NCBI GenBank assembly: GCA_002731195.1
Contig: PCAI01000017.1
Location: 4,430-14,377, forward strand
Direction of reading: 5' to 3'
From: Methanobacteriota archaeon
GTDB lineage: Archaea > Thermoplasmatota > Poseidoniia > Poseidoniales > Thalassarchaeaceae
Length of the DNA: 9,948 nt
Below the pieces are notes generated by a model, which worked only from the letters and a program-made list of their open reading frames with translations, did not search any database and was not told where the DNA came from. The position numbers and the translations under genes were made by a program. Below, in pieces: positions 1 to 6,567 of the stretch (its first letter is position 1; the number at the start of each line of letters is the position of its first letter).

Positions 1-1241
1 ACAGCTGGATCCAAAGTGAAAGCTTCTGGGAATAATTTTCCAGACTCCTCTCTTATTGTAACTTCACCATCATAAAATGATGAGTCTGGATCCGAATAAG
101 TTATAGTTCCTATATCATTAAACTTGTGACTAAAAGAAGCGCCAGGAGAAATTGGTCCACTGTCAAAAGAGCTATCTGCAGCCCTAACAGTTCGGTCAGA
201 TACTGCATTGTTTGTCCATATTATAGTATCTCCTTCTTCTATAGTTATTGTTTGATTGGAAAGTCCCGAATTTGTCATAGATATGTCATATTCATCAGTA
301 CCAGCCCATACTTCAGCTTCTGCCCAAGAAGGAGCGGTGAGAGTAATATTAGATGATAATTGATCATTCCAAGGATGTTCGTCCCAAATATCTTCCACAC
401 CATCATTGTCATCATCTATATCAAAATAATCTTGCACACCATCTCCATCAAAATCACATGGCCATGTAAACTGATCTAAACGAGCATCGTTATCATCGTC
501 CTCATCGTATGTTCCCTTTCCGCTACCATCTATATCTTCATCTGGAACTCCATCATTGTCATGATCGAATGGGTTTTGGTCAATTAAATAACCAACACCC
601 ACTTCGGTAAGAGTCCAAGGATGAATTTCGGAAGGTATAACATATCTATCTGAAGTTACGTTGGCTGGATCCGTTCCTTGCCCATCCCAATCAATTGGGC
701 CCTCTAAAATTCCATCATTGTCATCATCCCAATCAAACTCATCTGTGACACCATCGTTATCGTGGTCAAAAGGATCTGTTCCATAGCAACCATCAAATCT
801 CTCAATAAGGTCACTTATTCCGTCATTATCATCATCCAAATCATTTAGGTCACTGATACCATCATTGTCATGATCGTCAGTATTTGTCTCTTCAAGATAA
901 AATTCGTAACTCGGATTTAATGCGAGTGCGGATGGATCAGATATCTTTCCATAGATAGATGCAGGGTCATGGTAGAAAATATCTGAAAACATAGGATGAT
1001 CCAAAAAATCCATATTTTGTGATTCTAATGATTGTCCATTTGGCTCTTCTGAGGGCAATGTTGATTGTTGGAATAGGGTCTTGTTAGGGGAATCTTTTCC
1101 ATTGACTAAATCCGATTCGTTATCGAAATCTTGGAAAGAATACATTTGGGTGCTGAATACCATTATTGAAACTAAAAATATTGCAGAAAGGGTTTTCTTT
1201 TTGGCTTGTATATTTACATTATTTGTTAATCTTGTTCTCAC
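1..1241 (-). CDS. Secreted calcium-repeat protein with degenerate cupredoxin-like domain (partial, C-terminus beyond window)
   Basis: The reading frame is open for 413 codons from a GTG at 1241 and runs off the left edge without a stop. The GTG start is supported by GGTGAT at 1251-1246, four bases upstream. Residues 1-35 form a signal peptide: basic stretch KKK at 15-17, hydrophobic TLSAIFLVSIMVF, then a polar region. About residues 122-290 carry at least six DxDxDG-type acidic motifs (DHDNDG, DDDNDG, DFDGDG), as in thrombospondin type 3 or EF-hand-like calcium repeats. About 325-400 resemble a plastocyanin/cupredoxin domain (GDTIIWTN, FDSG, PG, GT-TYS, DGEVTI), but the residues at the copper-ligand positions are R350, D384, S387 and Y390. 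The protein is probably exported and anchored or released at the cell surface; its role is unknown. Proteins of this architecture are common in marine group II archaea. Only Cys152 and Cys262 occur in the visible part. Confidence 0.85.
   Translation of the reverse strand, partial: MRTRLTNNVNIQAKKKTLSAIFLVSIMVFSTQMYSFQDFDNESDLVNGKDSPNKTLFQQSTLPSEEPNGQSLESQNMDFLDHPMFSDIFYHDPASIYGKISDPSALALNPSYEFYLEETNTDDHDNDGISDLNDLDDDNDGISDLIERFDGCYGTDPFDHDNDGVTDEFDWDDDNDGILEGPIDWDGQGTDPANVTSDRYVIPSEIHPWTLTEVGVGYLIDQNPFDHDNDGVPDEDIDGSGKGTYDEDDDNDARLDQFTWPCDFDGDGVQDYFDIDDDNDGVEDIWDEHPWNDQLSSNITLTAPSWAEAEVWAGTDEYDISMTNSGLSNQTITIEEGDTIIWTNNAVSDRTVRAADSSFDSGPISPGASFSHKFNDIGTITYSDPDSSFYDGEVTIREESGKLFPEAFTLDPA
372..895 (-). 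repeat. Coding repeats for DDDNDG calcium-binding motifs
   Basis: On the plus strand a CCATCATTGTCATCATC-like word recurs near 401, 550, 712, 809 and 861, with more diverged copies near 752 and 490. Read on the minus strand these encode D-x-D-N-D-G motifs. Spacing is irregular (about 50 to 160 bases), so this is a protein-level repeat inside one gene and not a CRISPR array or a DNA tandem repeat. Acidic side chains at positions 1, 3 and 5 of each motif fit calcium coordination as in thrombospondin type 3 repeats. Confidence 0.8.
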
Positions 1242-1310
1242 TACAATCACCTAAGTATTCATTTACGACTTATTATCATTTATGAATAAATTGTTTGATT
1301 TTGTTTTATT

Positions 1311-1339
1311 GTATCATCTAGATGTTTTAGTATCATCTA
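1311..1339. repeat. Paired GTATCATCTA direct repeats in divergent promoter region
   Basis: GTATCATCTA occurs at 1311-1320 and again at 1330-1339, 19 bases apart start to start, which is close to two helical turns. The first copy overlaps a perfect 10-base palindrome CATCTAGATG at 1315-1324; the second runs into the TATA-like element before panD. The layout suits an operator bound by a dimeric regulator serving panD, the secreted-protein gene, or both. In such AT-rich sequence chance remains possible. Confidence 0.4.
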
Positions 1340-1346
1340 TAAATTA
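1338..1346 (+). promoter_or_regulatory. Candidate archaeal TATA box for panD
   Basis: TATAAATTA at 1338-1346 is a good match to an archaeal TATA box. Transcription would be expected about 25 bases downstream, near 1365-1370, giving a leader of roughly 35 bases before the preferred panD start at 1403. This is an inference from spacing; the region is AT-rich, so the specificity is low. Confidence 0.35.
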
Positions 1347-1402
1347 AAATTTCTAAATGTGTAATGATTATTATTAAATTAAAAAGTAAGTGGCGCAATA
1401 CC

Positions 1403-1774
1403 ATGGCCAGTGGTAGGCAGTTGCTTAATTCAAAAATACATCGAGCGGTTGTAACTGAAGCTGATTTAAATTACATAGGTTCAATCTCAATCGATGAAAA
1501 TCTTATGGATGAAGCAGGCATAGTTGAATGGGAAAAAGTACAGATTTTAGATATAACAAATGGTTCTAGATTGGAAACATATGCGATAAAGGCGCCCAGA
1601 AATTCTGGAAAAATATGTATTAATGGGGCTGCTGCGCATTTGATAAATCCTGGAGATTTGGTGATTTTGTGCACATATATTATTTTAGAAAAAAAGGAAG
1701 TGAAAGAACATTTTCCTAAAATAATTCATGTCGATAGTAAAAATAAAATTGTAGAATTGGTATCGAAAAATTAG
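1403..1774 (+). CDS. panD: Aspartate 1-decarboxylase (pyruvoyl-dependent PanD)
   Basis: This cytoplasmic enzyme converts L-aspartate to beta-alanine for pantothenate and coenzyme A. The family is made as a proenzyme that cleaves itself at Gly-Ser to create a pyruvoyl group on the new N-terminal Ser. Here the site is YIG-S, Gly26-Ser27. Other expected residues are present at a constant offset of two from the E. coli protein: Lys11, Arg56, Thr59, Tyr60 and the Asn74 of NGAAA. The length of 123 residues is typical. The ATG at 1403 matches family N-termini; an in-frame ATG at 1364 would add 13 unconserved residues and lies about where transcription should begin, so it is less likely. No clear Shine-Dalgarno site precedes it. 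It stands alone, with no panB, panC or panE neighbours, and ends two bases before the convergent membrane-protein gene. The motif-level identification is very secure. Confidence 0.96.
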   Translation: MASGRQLLNSKIHRAVVTEADLNYIGSISIDENLMDEAGIVEWEKVQILDITNGSRLETYAIKAPRNSGKICINGAAAHLINPGDLVILCTYIILEKKEVKEHFPKIIHVDSKNKIVELVSKN

Positions 1775-1776
1775 AA

Positions 1777-2655
1777 TTATGGTTTTTCCTCGCGTACAGT
1801 TTGATAATTTCCACATATTGTATCAAAAACATTTTTCCCCTTACATTGAATCAATACATCAATACCATCAGACGTTTCCTTTCTATTGATTATTTCATGA
1901 GTAGTATATTCTAAACAAGCTGGGCAATTTATCTCGATATTAGTTGGAGGGGTTGGTGCGATTTCTTTTTTACCAGTTTCTCTTTCCTTTCGTTTTTTTC
2001 GATTAAAATAAATTTGATATGAAATACTGAGAATTGCAATTATACCAGAAACGTGTAAATCTAATTCTTGGCGAGATGTGGGCAATTTACCTTTTATAAT
2101 GATATTAAAACCGTTGGATATTAACAATCCTGAAAGAATTCCAGCAAGAATTATTGGCATTAATCTACGCAAAATTCTCCTAAACACAAATGATATGAAA
2201 ATAACTATTGTTGACAGAATGAATACTAATTCATTATTTGTAATATTTGGGATTGCAGGCAATTCTGCAATATAATCGAGGACATCAATATTTTTTTCGA
2301 ACTTTAGATAATCATAACCAAGAACGAATAAAAGAGTGGGCCCGCCAACTGAAATAAAATCTTCAGTTATTTGTACTAAAGTACGAGCCATGAATGCTCC
2401 AATTATTATAATAAGGACTGTTATTAAATTATTTGGAATAGGAAAATCAGATGGTACAAATGACGCAAGATATTCTTCATACAGAAAATATGCCACTATT
2501 GCTCCAATTAATCCAGAAATTCTGTACAGACGTGTATTATTAATTGATATTCCTAATGCATAATGTCCAATCACTGTTCTCTTATTTTTTGTTGGATCTA
2601 TGAGAAGATAGATTCCTATTAATAAACAAATAATGCCTATGAGATATTGTTGCAC
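1777..2655 (-). CDS. Seven-helix membrane protein with C-terminal zinc ribbon, function unknown
   Basis: This is a 292-residue protein starting at GTG 2655; no alternative start lies nearby and no Shine-Dalgarno site is evident. I count about seven hydrophobic segments, near residues 4-19, 46-61, 76-93, 103-117, 143-160, 166-187 and 199-215. A basic linker (NRKKRKERETGKK) follows, then a soluble tail with C244-P-A-C247 and two more cysteines at 271 and 281, which looks like a zinc ribbon on the cytoplasmic side. The second cysteine pair is nine residues apart instead of the usual two, so the knuckle is enlarged or one ligand is different. It lies 45 bases downstream of the MFS transporter gene in the same orientation and may be co-transcribed. 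I do not recognise the family. Zinc-ribbon tails on multi-pass proteins are frequent in marine euryarchaea, but their role is not known to me. Confidence 0.75.
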   Translation of the reverse strand: MQQYLIGIICLLIGIYLLIDPTKNKRTVIGHYALGISINNTRLYRISGLIGAIVAYFLYEEYLASFVPSDFPIPNNLITVLIIIIGAFMARTLVQITEDFISVGGPTLLFVLGYDYLKFEKNIDVLDYIAELPAIPNITNNELVFILSTIVIFISFVFRRILRRLMPIILAGILSGLLISNGFNIIIKGKLPTSRQELDLHVSGIIAILSISYQIYFNRKKRKERETGKKEIAPTPPTNIEINCPACLEYTTHEIINRKETSDGIDVLIQCKGKNVFDTICGNYQTVREEKP

Positions 2656-2700
2656 AATTAATACTAATTAGTTCATATTTTATAGTTTTATGATAATTGA

Positions 2701-3945
2701 TTAGGATTTATTCAAATTCTTTACCCGTGATTCTTCGCGTATTGGAATATGTATCAGAGCAGAAACAACACCTGCCGCTATACCCACCCACCATACAAGA
2801 TTGTATGAACCATAACTATCGTAAAGTATTCCTCCAAGATATACGCCAGTAAAACTACCTAGTTGGTGTGAAAAAAATACTATTCCATAAAGAGTAGCCA
2901 TATATTTTAAGCCATAAATATGTGCAATTAAGCCACTAGTTAATGGAACTGTTGCAAGCCAGAGAAAGCCCATTGCAAAAGAAAATATCAAAACAGAATT
3001 AGGAGATATGGGCGTCAAAATAAACCAAATTGCCGCTATTGAGCGCCCTGCATAAATTCCAGATAATATCCATTTTCGTGGATATCTTTTGCCTGCCCAA
3101 CCTGCAAGTAAAGTTCCTAATATATTTGCAAAACCAATTACAGAAATAGAAAAACCTCCAAGAGCTGCTGTAGTTTCTATCCCTAAATCCCCACACCAAC
3201 CACTGGGATCTATCGGTGAACTCATTTCAGTAACGAGAGCTGGGAAATGTGCTGTAATAAATGCTAATTGATATCCACAAGAAAAAAATCCTATAAAAAC
3301 CATAGAAAAAGAAGGGTCTTTGAAGGCCAATCTTAAGATATCTCCCATAGTCTCTTCTAATTGTTCTTTACTAGTAGCAACAGGAGCTTTCATCAATGGA
3401 AGTAAAAATAATGTTGTAAGTATTGTTATCGCAAAAATAAGGAAGACAGATTGCACGGATACTTGACTCAAAAGTGCAACTGCAGCAATTGGGCCAATTA
3501 CTTGCCCCAAAGATCCGGCAGCAGTCGTTATTGCTAAACTCATAGATCTATGTTCGGGGGCGCTTGCTCGGCCAACGACTGCAAGAACTACTCCAAAACC
3601 CGTTCCTGCAATGCCGAAACCAACTAATACCTCGTATATCTGATATTCGATAGGCGTGGTCGCACCAGCGGTTAAAATTAAACCAAGAGAGTAAAATATT
3701 GCGCCAATAATGATTGATTTACGATCTCCTATTTTCTCAGCAATTGCTCCAAATATTGGTGCCCCAAATCCCCATGCTAAATTTTGAATAGCTATGGCAA
3801 GACTAAATTCAGCACGTAACCAACCAAATTCTTCTTCAATTGGTATTTGGAATACTCCAAAAGATGCTCGAATTGAAAAACCAGTCAGAATTATCAAACA
3901 ACCTACAATCAAAACAGGATTTACCAGAGATGTTTGTTTTTCCAT
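2701..3945 (-). CDS. Major facilitator superfamily transporter (OFA/monocarboxylate-like)
   Basis: This is a 414-residue, 12-helix secondary transporter of the cytoplasmic membrane. The MFS signature between helices 2 and 3 is clear: GAIAEKIGDRKS, the G-x3-D/E-x2-G-x-R-K/R type. A weaker counterpart, GWAGKRYPRK, sits at the start of the second half after a central loop. The glycine-rich fourth and fifth helices (GFGIAGTGFG, GSLGQVIGP) resemble carboxylate exchangers of the OFA/MCT group, but the substrate cannot be read from sequence. I prefer ATG 3945; an upstream in-frame TTG at 3969 would add eight residues. No Shine-Dalgarno site is visible before 3945, so translation may be from a short leader or leaderless. 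It is divergent from the small membrane protein/SDR pair across 176 bases and is followed after 45 bases by the zinc-ribbon membrane protein. Confidence 0.9.
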   Translation of the reverse strand: MEKQTSLVNPVLIVGCLIILTGFSIRASFGVFQIPIEEEFGWLRAEFSLAIAIQNLAWGFGAPIFGAIAEKIGDRKSIIIGAIFYSLGLILTAGATTPIEYQIYEVLVGFGIAGTGFGVVLAVVGRASAPEHRSMSLAITTAAGSLGQVIGPIAAVALLSQVSVQSVFLIFAITILTTLFLLPLMKAPVATSKEQLEETMGDILRLAFKDPSFSMVFIGFFSCGYQLAFITAHFPALVTEMSSPIDPSGWCGDLGIETTAALGGFSISVIGFANILGTLLAGWAGKRYPRKWILSGIYAGRSIAAIWFILTPISPNSVLIFSFAMGFLWLATVPLTSGLIAHIYGLKYMATLYGIVFFSHQLGSFTGVYLGGILYDSYGSYNLVWWVGIAAGVVSALIHIPIREESRVKNLNKS

Positions 3946-4037
3946 ATTAATTGGAAATGAAGTCTTCAAATAACTTTATCTTAGAATGCTGTTATTTAAT
4001 GTAAGGTTAACAAACAAGATTTAATTAAGTCATACTA

Positions 4038-4049
4038 ACAGATATCTGT
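4038..4049. repeat. 12-base perfect palindrome in divergent spacer
   Basis: ACAGATATCTGT reads the same on both strands and lies in the 176-base divergent spacer, 73 bases before the small membrane-protein start and 92 bases before the MFS start. A dimeric repressor or activator could bind here and control either direction. The remainder of the spacer (3946-4121) is AT-rich; it also holds a short 5-bp hairpin at 4084-4099 (GTAGC, six-base loop, GCTAC) just before the ribosome site of the small gene. Confidence 0.45.
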
Positions 4050-4110
4050 GAGAAGCACTGTATTGAGTTCTAAGAATTTGGAAGTAGCCTCTCTGCTACA
4101 GAATATTGAA

Positions 4111-4115
4111 GAGGT
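4111..4115 (+). promoter_or_regulatory. Shine-Dalgarno site fixing the start of the small membrane protein
   Basis: GAGGT at 4111-4115 lies six bases before ATG 4122. An in-frame TTG at 4116 touches the site directly and so cannot use it, which decides in favour of ATG 4122. Confidence 0.6.
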
Positions 4116-4121
4116 TTGAAA

Positions 4122-4343
4122 ATGTCAATTATTAAAAAATATCAATTTAGTATTGCTAGTACTTCTATTTTCTTATTTTTTAGTGGATTAATTTACATTT
4201 GGTATTTGTTTGATCCTTGTGAAGGTGTGCCATGTTGGGATTTTAGGCCTCTAATTTCAATTGCTTGTGCTTTAGTTGCTCCTATAGTTGGATTTATTAT
4301 ATTTCTTTTTGAATATTTTACAAATAAAAACAATGGGGTTTGA
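4122..4343 (+). CDS. Small two-helix membrane protein, function unknown
   Basis: This 73-residue protein starts with ATG at 4122, preceded by GAGGT at a good distance. Lys5-Lys6 come before a first hydrophobic helix (about 9-30, ending IYIWYLF). A short loop DPCEGVPCWDFRP follows, with Cys33 and Cys38, then a second helix (about 44-66) and a polar tail TNKNNG. By the positive-inside rule both ends should be cytoplasmic, with the loop outside, where the two cysteines could form a disulphide. Its stop is five bases before the preferred start of the dehydrogenase gene, so the two are probably translated together. I do not recognise a family. It is likely a real gene because of the ribosome site, the sensible topology and the close coupling. 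Confidence 0.65.
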   Translation: MSIIKKYQFSIASTSIFLFFSGLIYIWYLFDPCEGVPCWDFRPLISIACALVAPIVGFIIFLFEYFTNKNNGV

Positions 4344-4347
4344 TGTT

Positions 4348-5241
4348 ATGAATTGGCAAGTTAACATAGAGGATCAAACCAACAAAGTTGTAATTATTAC
4401 TGGATCTAATACTGGTATAGGGTATCATATGGCATATTCTTTGGCTTCCAAAGGAGCGAATGTCATTATGGCATGTAGGAATTTGGAAAAGGCTTTAGAT
4501 TCAAAAAATAAAATACTGAAAGATTTCCCAGAGGCAGATATCAAATTATATCAATTGGACCTCGCTGACTTAGACAATATTAAGAATTTTGCAAATAAAT
4601 TCATCAATGAAAATGACAGGTTGGATGTGTTAATTAATAATGCAGGTGTAATGATACCTCCTTATTCAAAAACAAAAAATAACTTTGAGTTGCAATTTGG
4701 TACAAATCATTTAGGGCATTTTGCTCTAACTGGCCTATTACTTCCTCTTCTAGAAAAGAATGGAAAGGGGCGTGTAGTAACTGTTTCGAGCATAGCGCAT
4801 AATCCCGGGGTAATTGATTTTAATGATTTAAACAGTGAACGAAAAAGATACAGTAAATGGAGTTCTTATTCTCAAAGCAAGATTTCGAATTTATGTTTTG
4901 CAATAGAGTTGGATCGGCGTTTGAGAGACAATAACTTTTCAACAATCTCACTTGCTAGTCATCCTGGATACTCTAACACTGAATTACAAAGATATTCAAT
5001 TTTATGGCGTATTTTGAATGTATTTTTTGCTATATCGGCAAAGAAGGGTTCAGAAGCGACGCTCTTTGCTGCAACTAATTCAAAGGCTTCTGAATATATT
5101 TACTGGGGACCGACGGGGATAATAGAAATGAGAGGTCCGATTGGTAAAGCAAAAATTAACAAAAAGGCCCAGGACAAGGGAATAGCAAAACGACTTTGGA
5201 ATGTTAGTGAAGAAATGACTGGTGTAAAATTTCTAAGCTAA
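4348..5241 (+). CDS. Short-chain dehydrogenase/reductase, retinol-dehydrogenase-like
   Basis: This 297-residue NAD(P)-dependent oxidoreductase has a Rossmann fold. The cofactor motif is T18-G-S-N-T-G-I-G25, with Arg44 in ACRN after the second strand, which usually means NADP(H). NNAG is at 97-100. The catalytic set is Asn120, Ser148 in VSS, Tyr174 and Lys178 (YSQSK). N-terminal W-x4-I-x-DQTNKV and the overall length resemble the retinol dehydrogenase / WW-domain oxidoreductase / protochlorophyllide reductase-like branch. The substrate is unknown; lipids, aldehydes or ketones are typical of the branch. ATG 4348 fits family N-termini; ATG 4333 would add five residues and overlap the preceding gene by 11 bases. 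The frame is open further upstream to 4288, but those codons lie inside the small membrane-protein gene and encode nothing conserved. It converges with the next gene across 37 bases. Confidence 0.93.
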   Translation: MNWQVNIEDQTNKVVIITGSNTGIGYHMAYSLASKGANVIMACRNLEKALDSKNKILKDFPEADIKLYQLDLADLDNIKNFANKFINENDRLDVLINNAGVMIPPYSKTKNNFELQFGTNHLGHFALTGLLLPLLEKNGKGRVVTVSSIAHNPGVIDFNDLNSERKRYSKWSSYSQSKISNLCFAIELDRRLRDNNFSTISLASHPGYSNTELQRYSILWRILNVFFAISAKKGSEATLFAATNSKASEYIYWGPTGIIEMRGPIGKAKINKKAQDKGIAKRLWNVSEEMTGVKFLS

Positions 5242-5263
5242 ATATTACATGATATTGTCGAGT

Positions 5264-5269
5264 AAAAAA
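5264..5269 (-). terminator. Possible U-tract terminator after the beta-decarboxylating dehydrogenase
   Basis: On the minus strand, six T residues in TTATTTTTTACT follow ten bases after the stop of the dehydrogenase gene. Archaeal transcription commonly ends at such U-rich tracts without a stem-loop. A 5-bp AT-only inverted repeat (AATAT/ATATT, 5241-5256) lies beside it and is too weak to count as evidence. Confidence 0.35.
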
Positions 5270-5278
5270 TAAGTCTGA

Positions 5279-6499
5279 TTAATTGTTAAAGGCCTCTTTT
5301 AATAATACAGTGCATCTATCTGCAATTGCGGTACCGACCTCTGTGGTTGAAGCATTTCCTCCTAAATCATAAGTGACTATTGAACCTTCAGCTAAATGCT
5401 CTGAAATGGCTCTTTCGAGTAAATCAGCGCACAATGTTGCATCTGCATCATTATGTCTAGAACCTAAATTATCAAACATGAGTTGAACAGAGGATATTGT
5501 TGCTATTGGATTAACAATATTTTTCCCAGCATGTTTAGGTGCAGATCCATGAACTGGTTCGAATAACATGTGATTATCGCCTATATTAGCGCTAGCGGCC
5601 ATACCTAATCCTCCTTGTAATACTGATGCGAGATCTGTCGCAATATCTCCAAACATATTCGGCAGAACTACAACATCCAAATCTTCAGGGCTTCGGATGA
5701 GCCACATAGTAAAAGCATCAATATATGCCTCATGTGTCTCTAATTCTGGATATTTAGATGCGACTTCTTGGAACACTTTTCTGAAAAGCCTGCAACCTTT
5801 GGCGACATTGCTTTTATCGACGCATGTAACTTTTTGTTGGATCCCAGTTTTTTCCATTCGACGGGTGGCTAATGTAAATCCAAAGTCTATTACTCTTTGA
5901 CTGCCCTTTCTTGAAATTGGTCTTGGGTCCCATGCAACTTCTCCTTCTAAACCAGGGAATTTTTCAATTATTATTGGTTCATCAGGACTCTGTCCGGCTG
6001 CAGCTAGGGCTGAACGACGAAGTAATGGATGATACAATCCCTCTGTATTTTCTCTTATTAAAACCATATCAACTAATTTAGAATCCCAAACTTGCATGTA
6101 CTTTCCATGTATTTTATGATCTACTCCTGGGTATAATTTGACTGGTCGGATATTTGCATACAAATCTAATCCAGAACGCAGTCCAAGTATAACTGAACCT
6201 CCAGCATTGTCTCCATTAGGTAATTTTGCATCTGGCCAACCTATCGCACCCAATAAAATTGCATCAGAATTGTCTCTACAGTGTTCAAATGATCCTTCTG
6301 GCCATTCCATTCCAGTTTCAAGATAATATTCTCCTCCACATGGTATTTCAGTTATATCAAAATTTAATGGGCTATATTCTTGGAATACTTGTAAAATTTT
6401 CTGTGCCTCTTTAGCAACTTCTTTCCCTGTACCATCTCCGGGTAAAACGGTCAGACGGTAGGCAGTCATGTCACTTGGCAGAACGACATCATTTATCAC
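5279..6499 (-). CDS. Isocitrate/isopropylmalate/tartrate-family beta-decarboxylating dehydrogenase
   Basis: This 406-residue soluble enzyme oxidises and decarboxylates a 2-hydroxy-acid with Mg2+ and NAD(P)+. Family residues are all present: PGDGTGKEV near 20-28; Arg108 and Arg118 (LRSGLDLYANIRP); Arg149 and Tyr156 (RENTEGLY); Lys229 (VDKSNV); metal Asp261, Asp285 and Asp289; adenine-binding HGSAP at 317-321; and GGNAST near the end. The substrate is uncertain. RENTEGLY and GS-x5-R look more like tartrate/malate or homoisocitrate enzymes than LeuB, whose usual motif is RELTGG. Lys322-His323 replaces the Asp-Ile of NAD-dependent members and resembles the Lys-Tyr of NADP-dependent isocitrate dehydrogenase. 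There are no leuA, leuC or leuD neighbours. The GTG at 6499 has AAGGAG at 6510-6505, five bases before it, so I prefer it to the internal ATG at 6469. Automatic annotation would probably say 3-isopropylmalate dehydrogenase. Confidence 0.92.
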   Translation of the reverse strand: MINDVVLPSDMTAYRLTVLPGDGTGKEVAKEAQKILQVFQEYSPLNFDITEIPCGGEYYLETGMEWPEGSFEHCRDNSDAILLGAIGWPDAKLPNGDNAGGSVILGLRSGLDLYANIRPVKLYPGVDHKIHGKYMQVWDSKLVDMVLIRENTEGLYHPLLRRSALAAAGQSPDEPIIIEKFPGLEGEVAWDPRPISRKGSQRVIDFGFTLATRRMEKTGIQQKVTCVDKSNVAKGCRLFRKVFQEVASKYPELETHEAYIDAFTMWLIRSPEDLDVVVLPNMFGDIATDLASVLQGGLGMAASANIGDNHMLFEPVHGSAPKHAGKNIVNPIATISSVQLMFDNLGSRHNDADATLCADLLERAISEHLAEGSIVTYDLGGNASTTEVGTAIADRCTVLLKEAFNN

Positions 6500-6504
6500 T
6501 TCAA

Positions 6505-6510
6505 CTCCTT
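6505..6510 (-). promoter_or_regulatory. Strong Shine-Dalgarno site for the GTG-started dehydrogenase
   Basis: AAGGAG on the minus strand (6510 down to 6505) is five bases from GTG 6499. It is the best ribosome site in the window and supports the GTG start. The whole divergent spacer to the next gene is only 68 bases (6500-6567), so both promoters must be packed into or overlap it. Confidence 0.65.
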
Positions 6511-6567
6511 TAATGAACCTAATGAGCGATGGGATAATTGATAGACGGCCGAGTGCGATAGGTAGTT

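Noticed and set aside
126..356. Plus-strand 76-codon open frame
   Set aside because: It lies wholly inside the minus-strand secreted-protein gene, whose frame shows clear domain structure; the plus-strand product is low-complexity Ser/Tyr/Arg-rich without any motif.
400..880. Repeated CCATCATTGTCATCATC words as a CRISPR-like or tandem DNA repeat
   Set aside because: Copies differ, spacing is irregular and the frame is preserved; they encode acidic calcium motifs of a protein.
1364..1402. Upstream ATG of panD at 1364 as the true start
   Set aside because: It would add 13 residues absent from the family, and the predicted transcript begins about there. A leaderless start cannot be fully excluded.
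4084..4099. Hairpin GTAGC/GCTAC before the small membrane-protein gene as a riboswitch or terminator
   Set aside because: Only five base pairs with a six-base loop, no T-run and no larger conserved structure visible.
5279..6499. Confident assignment as leuB
   Set aside because: Cofactor and substrate residues differ from isopropylmalate dehydrogenase and no leucine genes are nearby, so no gene symbol is given.
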